Origin: Trichomonas vaginalis G3
Lineage: Eukaryota; Parabasalia; Trichomonadida; Trichomonadidae
DNA length: 64,000 bases
Assembly: GCF_026262505.1 (NCBI RefSeq)
Contig: NC_067203.1
Location: forward strand, 23,913,411 to 23,977,410
Direction of reading: 5' to 3'
Shown here: in pieces, positions 58,129 through 64,000 of the stretch
Layout: every line of letters begins with the position of its first letter
Position numbering within the stretch: the first letter of the stretch is position 1
The notes under the pieces: model-generated
Database searches by the model: none
What the model saw: the letters and a program-made list of their open reading frames with translations, nothing else
Told to the model about the DNA's origin: nothing
Program-made: the position numbers and the translations under genes

Positions 58129-60219
58129 ATGTCAAATGAAACAGCGTCTATGAGAGAAATAAAACACAACCGACAACTCATTTTGCAAGCTCTAAATAAG
58201 AACACAACAAACTTTTCAAACTATTCTAAGATATCTGAGTCATTGAAAGAAGGAAACTTAAAACTGACATTAAACCCATTGACAGACGAGTTTCTATTTC
58301 AAGACAGTAAGAACCATACTGTTTGTATAAATCCAACAAAAGGAACTTTAAACGAGAAACCTATAGATGAACTTCTTTTGAAAGCAGATGTTGACAACAA
58401 AGCTGACAAAGAGTATGTCATTGAAAAAGTTCAAGAAGAACATGACAGAGCAGATGCAACATATGCAACGAAAGCAGATGTTGACAACAAAGCTGACAAA
58501 GAGTATGTCATTGAAAAAGTTCAAGAAGAACATGACAGAGCAGATGCAACATATGCAACAAAAGAACATACTCATCCTGAACTAGCAGACAAAACATATG
58601 TTGACAATAAAATGTCAAGTGAAGTGACAAGAGCTGAAAACGAATATTCTAAAAAGACTCATACACATACCATTGCAAATATTACAAACTTACAAGAAAC
58701 CTTAAACAGGAAAAGTGACGTTGGACATACACATACCATTGCAAATATTACAAACTTACAAGAAACCTTAAACAGGAAAAGTGACGTTGGACATACACAT
58801 ACCATTGCAAATATTACAAACTTACAAGAAACCTTAAACAGGAAAAGTGACGTTGGACATACACATACCATTGCAAATATTACAAACTTACAAGAAAAGT
58901 TAGATGGCAAAGCTGACAAGAACCATACACATACCATTGCAAATATTACAAACTTACAAGAAACCCTAAACAGGAAAAGTGACGTTGGACATACACATAC
59001 CATTGCAAATATTACAAACTTACAAGAAACCTTAAACAGGAAAAGTGACGTTGGACATACACATACCATTGCAAATATTACAAACTTACAAGAAACCTTA
59101 AACAGGAAAAGTGCCGTTGGACATACACATACATCTTCTGAAATAACAGACTTAAACGTTAGCCTTGAAAATAAAGCAGATAAAACATATGTCAATGAAA
59201 TATACCAAAGTTTGATGGGAACAAAAAATATTGAGACTATTGTTGGTGACCTTTCTGTCAATGAAGAAAATAAATATTTTAGATGGCAGTTGGTACAGTC
59301 CTTAGAAAATGGTACACGGTATAAACTCATTCCGAAAAATAACAATGAAATGCATGTAAGCTATATAGAGAATGATGGTACACAAGTTAAAGTTCCATTA
59401 GACAACAACTGCTACTTAAACTTATATGGAGACGAACAAAAGAAATATTTAAGAGTTTATGAAATGGCAGATATGACATTGCCTGACCCAGCTCCAGCAC
59501 CATATTATTATGACTATGGAGATGACGTTAGAACACCACATGTAGATGAACAAAAGCTAACATTATATTTAGATTTTTATAGATATAAAAGATATAATGC
59601 AATAGAAAAAACGAGAATAGTATACTATTATGAAGATGACAGAAATAAATATTATAGTCAAGACTTTACCTACCCTGAAAACATAAGATTATATTATAAA
59701 AAATATTCTAACACAAACCAGAAGAAACCTGAAATAGTTGCACTATATTTTAAGTTCAAAAGAGACAATCCTATAATATCTCATATGTTTGATTTAATGA
59801 ACCCAGTAGGTTCTATTTATACATCTATGGAAGCAAGAGGTCCTCAAGTAATGTTTGGTGTTGGTGCATGGGAACAAATAGTCGACAGGTTTTTGTATTG
59901 TGCAAACTCTTCAAAGGAAACAGGTGGAAGTAAAACGATTTCAGGTGAAAATTTACCTGCGCACAGTCACTACATAGATTTAAGTACATCTCAAGCAGGT
60001 TGGAATAGGCATAGATATTGGGATTGGACAGGAATGACAAAAGGTAAAGGATATGATGTTAAAGACGACGTTAAGTTTGCTATAAATTGTTACTGGAGTG
60101 ACACTCAGGGAGAAGGAAACCATACACATTTCGTTTCAGGATATACGCAAACAACGGGACAAAGTAAAGACTACATGCCACCTTACATGACAGTTTACGC
60201 ATGGTATAGAATTGCTTAG
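58129..60219 (+). CDS. Polinton 2 long fibre with phage tail-collar-like end
   Basis: A 696-aa intact frame. An N-terminal helical part is followed by two 30-aa repeats (KADVDNKADKEYVIEKVQEE; 90-bp DNA unit at 58381-58560), then seven 22-aa units HTHTIANITNLQETLNRKSD-VG (66-bp DNA unit, about 58658-59130), a degenerate unit, a middle domain, and a collar-like C-terminus. The last is MNPVGSIYTSMEARG, WEQIVDRFLYC, ENLPAHSHYI, NHTHFV and PPYMTVYAWYRIA, matching 29944. HTHT repeats are typical of phage tail fibres, where they line metal-binding trimeric shafts. It is the strongest phage-fibre-like protein here and likely mediates attachment. Confidence 0.85.
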   Translation: MSNETASMREIKHNRQLILQALNKNTTNFSNYSKISESLKEGNLKLTLNPLTDEFLFQDSKNHTVCINPTKGTLNEKPIDELLLKADVDNKADKEYVIEKVQEEHDRADATYATKADVDNKADKEYVIEKVQEEHDRADATYATKEHTHPELADKTYVDNKMSSEVTRAENEYSKKTHTHTIANITNLQETLNRKSDVGHTHTIANITNLQETLNRKSDVGHTHTIANITNLQETLNRKSDVGHTHTIANITNLQEKLDGKADKNHTHTIANITNLQETLNRKSDVGHTHTIANITNLQETLNRKSDVGHTHTIANITNLQETLNRKSAVGHTHTSSEITDLNVSLENKADKTYVNEIYQSLMGTKNIETIVGDLSVNEENKYFRWQLVQSLENGTRYKLIPKNNNEMHVSYIENDGTQVKVPLDNNCYLNLYGDEQKKYLRVYEMADMTLPDPAPAPYYYDYGDDVRTPHVDEQKLTLYLDFYRYKRYNAIEKTRIVYYYEDDRNKYYSQDFTYPENIRLYYKKYSNTNQKKPEIVALYFKFKRDNPIISHMFDLMNPVGSIYTSMEARGPQVMFGVGAWEQIVDRFLYCANSSKETGGSKTISGENLPAHSHYIDLSTSQAGWNRHRYWDWTGMTKGKGYDVKDDVKFAINCYWSDTQGEGNHTHFVSGYTQTTGQSKDYMPPYMTVYAWYRIA
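58381..58560 (+). repeat. 90-bp coding direct repeat in the fibre
   Basis: Two near-identical 90-bp units starting AAAGCAGATGTTGACAACAA at 58381 and 58471. Confidence 0.9.
58658..59130 (+). repeat. 66-bp coding tandem repeat in the fibre
   Basis: Seven full units coding HTHTIANITNLQETLNRKSD-VG, nearly identical at DNA level, with the fourth diverged (EKLDGKADKN). Near-identity indicates recent copying or conversion. Confidence 0.9.
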
Positions 60220-61120
60220 TCGTCATTTTCAACTTCTTTAGCATATTCGTCAGGAGTTGTCTTATATTTGTTAGGAACTGTCTTTGAAAGTATACCACCT
60301 TGAACTTTGACAAGTTTGAAACGAGGTCTGACAATAGTAGTTTTATCTTCTGCTTGCAGTGTGTACATTTTGCCATGTTTGCCTAAAACTTCATAATATT
60401 CTCTTGTATACTTTCTTCTATTTTTACGAACACGAATGTGAGTACCTGTCGAGTTCCCATTGTTGTCATAGTCAATAGTATTTTCATATGGGTCGCGTTT
60501 AGGTATTTCTATTTTTACTTTGTCACCTTTCTGAAGTTTGAAGCCCGGCATTCTTTCTTGTTTGTCTCTTTTGACTAAACTATTAAATATATAGTCTTTC
60601 TCTAAGTCAGGGTTGTTTTTCATTTCTTCGGGGGAATGGTTTCCCAAACCTTTTTGTTTACGGCTATTGTAAATATTTAAAACTTGTCTCATCTTTGCCA
60701 TGGAGAAGTGTCTATATTTGTCGTCATATGACATTTCATTTGCTTCACCACCTTGTGGCTGGTTTAAGTCTCTTAAGATTTTTATACAACTGTCAATGAC
60801 ACCAAGAGCAGAATGGTTTTGGTCGACAATGAAATATTGGTTTACATTTTTTGAACGCAGATAGTTTTTAATATCGTCTGATTTGAAAGAACTTTCACAG
60901 TCAGATGTCAGTTTTGTTGGATGGTATTTGTCAACAATATTGTCAAAGCAGTTTTCACATCTAAAATATTTTTGGACCATAATGGTATGGCTTCACAGTA
61001 TCTTGTGTTTTGACCGACAAATATTAGCCAGTATGGTGGTCCATCTGTTCTAACTCTCGGAATGTTTTCCAAGATATCCATAAACCAAGCATTTGGTGTT
61101 GAACTAAAGATTTTTACCAT
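60216..61120 (-). pseudogene. Polinton 2 integrase region
   Basis: Minus-strand rve-type integrase region, broken. Recognisable parts are a core start (PNAWFMDILENIP, YWLIFVGQNTRYCEAIPLW), a central part (PTKLTSDCESSFKS, QNHSALGVIDSCIKILRDLN), and a basic C-terminal part (MPGFKLQKGDKVKIEIPKRD, REYYEVLGKHGKMYTLQAED). The order agrees with the Polinton 1 integrase. It is tail-to-tail with the fibre gene. It lacks an obvious chromodomain in view. Confidence 0.75.
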
Positions 61121-61170
61121 GAGTGCTTTCTTTGTTGCTTAGAAACATACGGGTCCTTGTTTGATTCGTC

Positions 61171-61179
61171 ATTTTTAAC
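61171..61179 (+). promoter_or_regulatory. Polinton T-run-A signal
   Basis: ATTTTTAAC, A 12 nt before ATG 61189. Confidence 0.55.
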
Positions 61180-61188
61180 CCATAAGAA

Positions 61189-61591
61189 ATGGGTTTATTT
61201 GGCGCATTAGCAGGAGTCGCATCTAGATTTTTACCCGCAGTGGGAACACTAGCCAGAGGTGCATTTGGAATTGGAAGGAAGATTTTGAGTACATTAGGTA
61301 TACTTAAAGAGAAAGCACAACCTATTATACAAACTGTACAGAAAGGTTGGGATGTAGCACGAGATGCAGCAAATCTTATTCCAAATCCTGAAACAAGAAG
61401 GAAAAGTTCAAGGATGGATGGACAATGTAGGAAGACAAGCAGGAAACTACTATAACAAAGCAAATGACTACTATAACCAAGCAGGGCACTAATGGACCAA
61501 GGTGAAAGATTCTTTAACAGAGGATATAACCATGCACAACAGTGGGTAAACAACAACCAACCTCAACCGCCTCAAACGTGGGGAATGTAAA
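61189..61591 (+). pseudogene. Glycine-rich small protein region of Polinton 2
   Basis: MGLFGALAGVASRFLPAVGT begins a hydrophobic, glycine/alanine-rich region. IIQTVQKGWDVARDAANLIP and, further on, an Asn/Gln-rich tail follow. The region is damaged. It is comparable in start and character with 18709 and 57017. Probably a small virion component. Confidence 0.5.
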
Positions 61592-61611
61592 TTTTTTACT
61601 GAGATGAAATG
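61588..61611 (+). promoter_or_regulatory. Promoter-start cassette, first copy
   Basis: AAATTTTTTACTGAGATGAA plus ATG; an exact copy recurs at 61761-61784. The A of the T-run lies 11 nt before ATG 61609. Confidence 0.65.
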
Positions 61612-61785
61612 AACAATACAGCATTGAGACAAATGGGTTCAAGATGGATTTGTCGGCTTCCAGCAGTTACACAACCACGTGTTTGTCAAGTTCTTCCTAT
61701 ACCTCAGGAAGTTTTAGACCGACTTAAAAAACCTAACAACCAGTTGAAAACAAACAAACTAAAATTTTTTACTGAGATGAAATGA
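61609..61785 (+). CDS. Short Polinton 2 protein (58 aa)
   Basis: MNNTALRQMGSRWICRLPAV begins a basic 58-aa protein whose end is formed by reading through the promoter copy of the next gene (KLKFFTEMK). Its TGA overlaps the next ATG by 4 bp. Family unknown. A strong upstream signal supports it. Confidence 0.5.
   Translation: MNNTALRQMGSRWICRLPAVTQPRVCQVLPIPQEVLDRLKKPNNQLKTNKLKFFTEMK
61761..61784 (+). promoter_or_regulatory. Promoter-start cassette, second copy
   Basis: Exact repeat of 61588-61611, lying inside the end of the preceding frame; A 11 nt before ATG 61782. Confidence 0.65.
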
Positions 61786-62123
61786 CCGAAGAAGTTGAAA
61801 CGGTAGATTTGACACCACAAACAAAAAGTTCAGAACCATTGTCAAAACCTGTCAAAGAACTTACAGATGAAGAGAAAAATTCAATAATAGAAAGTGTGAG
61901 GTCTGGAAATACAAACCCTAACTACAAAGTCACTTTTCATAAAAATGGAACGGCAAGTATCTCAAAAAAGAAACAGACTCTCACAAATAAAATATTGAAG
62001 TCTGAAGGAGCTTTCGAGACAACAGATGGAAAAGTTTACTTCACTGACCAACAGTTCATTATAGAACATCTCATTGACTTAGAGTCGAAATATTCTAAAC
62101 TTTACAACAAACACAAAAGTTGA
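61782..62123 (+). CDS. Polinton 2 protein with the shared small domain
   Basis: A 113-aa protein. A polar start (VETVDLTPQTKSSEP) is followed by EEKNSIIESVRSGN and NYKVTFHKNGTASISKKKQT, which parallels SEKQSIILNEAKG...YYVCHMKNGSVQVRKRKAP at 37477 and the 22599 protein, then a helix (FIIEHLIDLESKYSKLYNKH). Function unknown, but it lies just upstream of PolB, as a conserved small Polinton component. Confidence 0.6.
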   Translation: MTEEVETVDLTPQTKSSEPLSKPVKELTDEEKNSIIESVRSGNTNPNYKVTFHKNGTASISKKKQTLTNKILKSEGAFETTDGKVYFTDQQFIIEHLIDLESKYSKLYNKHKS

Positions 62124-62140
62124 AAGGAAAACAAAAACAA

Positions 62141-62390
62141 ATGGCATATGACATTTATGAAGATGTTGACGAACACACACAACTGTTCCTGCAAGTGAGG
62201 TAAAGTCAGATGAACCGAAAAGTGACGAAAAACCAATAGAAGAAGAAAAACCAAAAACTGAAGAAAAACCAAAACCAAAGGTTAGTTTCCAAACTAAACC
62301 AAGCCAACCTTCATTAGCTGGTATGGGTTGGCGTCAAAGACTTTGGCAGCGGTGGTTACGTAAAGTAAAGAAAAAACATTTTTTTATTTT
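62141..62390 (+). pseudogene. Acidic/lysine-rich small coding remnant
   Basis: Starts MAYDIYEDVDEHTQ and continues with EEKPKTEEKPKPK-type low-complexity sequence. The region is damaged and unrecognised, and ends at the signal of the next gene (ATTTTTTTA, about 62378-62386, A 12 nt before ATG 62398). Confidence 0.4.
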
Positions 62391-62397
62391 TATAGAA

Positions 62398-64000
62398 ATG
62401 CCCCCGTATAGAATGGATAGAAAATCTGCTAGAATAAAAGCAGAGTTAGAAAGATATGGTTGGAGAGTTTCAAAGAAGTTTAAATATAGGAAGGGAAGAC
62501 CCATAAAAGTCTATGACAAACTGTCTGGTCTTCGCTACGAAATGGACTTGGAAACAGCACGCGCAAATTATCCAAACAGACTAGAGAGGTTAGAAGAAGA
62601 ACGTCTTATGGACATGCCTTTCGATGTTAGTGAACCTCAAGTTGAAGGACACGACGGCTTTGCCAGATTCTACTGGAAACATGACGAACAATTGCATCCT
62701 TTGAGAAGGAAAAAAGGAAAAGGTGAAGACGCACATGCTCCCATGGAAAGAACAAGATATGCATATGAAAAGTATCGCGAAGTTAGAAGTAAAATTGCTT
62801 CTGGTCGAACCTTTACAGTAAACTTTGACGAAGGAAAGAACAAAGAAGGCTTCATGGGAGTACTTGCTGCCATACAAGACGGAAATAAGAAAGGATACAA
62901 TCTCAGACTAACCGTAACAGATTTAGATGGTCATATACTATGCACATGGCAATGTCACAACAGCCGCACAACTTCTTGACGCTTTCAAGACTACAAAGAG
63001 AGAACAAATGTTTGACTCCGACTCAGATATTTTGAATGCAATTGAAGGAATTGCAAGCGTGAAGTTTGAATGGTACCAACCCAACCCTCAAGCAGTCAGA
63101 CAACATGCTGGATACTTCCCGTTCAGAAATAAGTCTGACATTGACTTGACAAGGTATGGAATTTACAATTCAATTGAAAAAATTGTCAATGAACCTTGTA
63201 TTCTTACATGTCTCAGGAACTCCGGTCTTGTTACAGATGAGAAAATGAAGTATCTTGAGTCATGTGTGAAAACAAGGTACATTCTCAGAAGTCAATTGAC
63301 AAAAATTGCACCGTTGGCAAATGTGAATATTCGAGTCAACATTCCGACTGAGAAAGGTTCTTCACATGACGACTATGTTGTTGACTTCAAATTGCCATGG
63401 TTGAAGATTGTACTTGTCCACAACCACTTCATGTTGAACGAAAGTCTTACAAACCCATTGTTCGGAAAAGGTAAGTGCAACATTGTCAGAGCTGTTAACA
63501 TTCTTTTCGAGAAAGGCTTGTTGGAACCAATTCCAGATGACAAGCTGACAGAAACTTTTGTACCAAAAGACGAAACAAACTTTTCATTGTTGTAGACCAA
63601 AAGTTGTTCCAGACAAAGTTATAGCACAAAAGAAGTACACAGTTCCAAAAGGAGTTGGATTGTTCGGATACCAACCTGAACCAGAAGAACTTCCAATGAG
63701 GTTGCAAGAACTTCAAGATGCTATAAACAAACTTCCATTGAGGCATCCAATCGACGTCAAATTGTATTGGAGAGCATCTGAGTAGGTCAAAGGTTTTATA
63801 TGAAACAGGTTGCTTTGACGATGTTTATGAGATAACAGGCGAGGTTTCTCAAAAGATAAGAGACTCACTTGAATTTCCACGAACTGGGCCGATTGGATGC
63901 GATAAGTTCGACTCATATGAAAAAATATACTATGTCGACCTTAACGCTGCGTAATGAGGTTCGTCCAATATATTCAACTGGAATTCCAAAGAAGATGGTG
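62398..64000 (+). pseudogene. Polinton 2 polymerase B, N-terminal region
   Basis: Starts MPPYRMDRKSARIKAELERY and covers the N-terminal domain of PolB. IEKIVNEPCILTCLRNSGLV, IVLVHNHFMLNESLTNPLF and LFEKGLLEPI match CFIYACIQAG, LLLMYDHYMLNEKLP and LFANNYFEPI of the Polinton 1 enzyme. The catalytic half lies beyond the window edge. The visible region is broken in a few places. Confidence 0.75.

Larger units (their letters stand above)
55577..64000. mobile_element. Polinton/Maverick 2, left part
   Basis: A second virus-like element, cut by the window edge. Its left border is placed just after a 19-base A-run, where GC-rich AGGGATTGGGGCTT begins; with the right end out of view it is not proven. 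Parts in order: adenine methyltransferase, tiny membrane protein, two small proteins, penton candidate, long repeat fibre, integrase, small glycine-rich proteins, and the N-terminal part of polymerase B. The order differs from Polinton 1, so it is a different lineage. It is broken in at least about five places in the visible part and looks older. Confidence 0.88.

Noticed and set aside
58348-59345. Minus-strand cysteine/phenylalanine-rich frames opposite the fibre
   Set aside because: Antisense shadows of the fibre tandem repeats.
1-64000. Spliceosomal introns
   Set aside because: I looked for the trichomonad intron end with its fused branch point (ACTAACACACAG) near coding frames and saw none; intact host genes read through without interruption.

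Overview
The window is AT-rich nuclear DNA of a parabasalid protist, most likely a trichomonad (Trichomonas or Tritrichomonas). The evidence is intron-free genes with very short 5' leaders, trichomonad-like initiators (TCATTT 9-14 nt before the ATG of the HECT and permease genes), stop codons inside or next to TAAA, DUF3447/ankyrin and multi-membrane cyclase relics, a very large HECT ligase, and two Polinton/Maverick elements. No rRNA, convincing tRNA or CRISPR array was seen.

Layout. 1-5.8 kb: a broken ankyrin (DUF3447) gene, then three intact small or medium host genes: a MYCBP/AMY-1 homologue, a BLOC1S1/GCN5L1 homologue and an amino-acid permease. 5.8-13.8 kb: gene-free DNA holding a 31-bp-arm hairpin, a 4,059-bp element with 19-bp inverted ends and an 8-bp target duplication, a 651-bp Mutator-like MITE nested inside it (9-bp duplication), and a 1.05-kb element bounded by TTAA. 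13.85-42.15 kb: a host membrane PAS/nucleotide-cyclase gene, already degenerate, split by a 23.3-kb Polinton (16487-39778) with about 162-bp inverted ends and a 6-bp target duplication GGCAAT. 42.8-49.4 kb: an intact 2,192-aa HECT ubiquitin ligase. 49.4-55.5 kb: decayed host DNA with a cyclase-end relic, an old-yellow-enzyme fragment, a small glycine-rich repeat gene, two beta-helix surface-protein relics and an ankyrin scrap. 55.58-64 kb: the left part of a second, different Polinton running off the window.

Polinton 1 carries an A32-type packaging ATPase, retroviral-type integrase, protein-primed DNA polymerase B, major capsid protein, probable penton, fibre proteins with a phage tail-collar-like end, an adenine DNA methyltransferase, and many small proteins. 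It is broken in roughly four to six places. Polinton 2 has the same kinds of parts in a different order and is broken in at least about five places within the visible portion. The ATPase, capsid and penton would build and fill particles, polymerase and integrase copy and insert the DNA, the fibres could bind a host surface, and the methyltransferase could mark element or host DNA.

The most novel signals are in the Polinton regulatory DNA. Nearly every Polinton gene in both elements has a T-run ending in A (ATTTTTAYY) whose A lies 11-15 nt before the ATG, much like a dedicated initiator. The visible ends of both elements also share one architecture, a hairpin followed by two GTCACTT boxes 11 bp apart, although the hairpin sequences differ.
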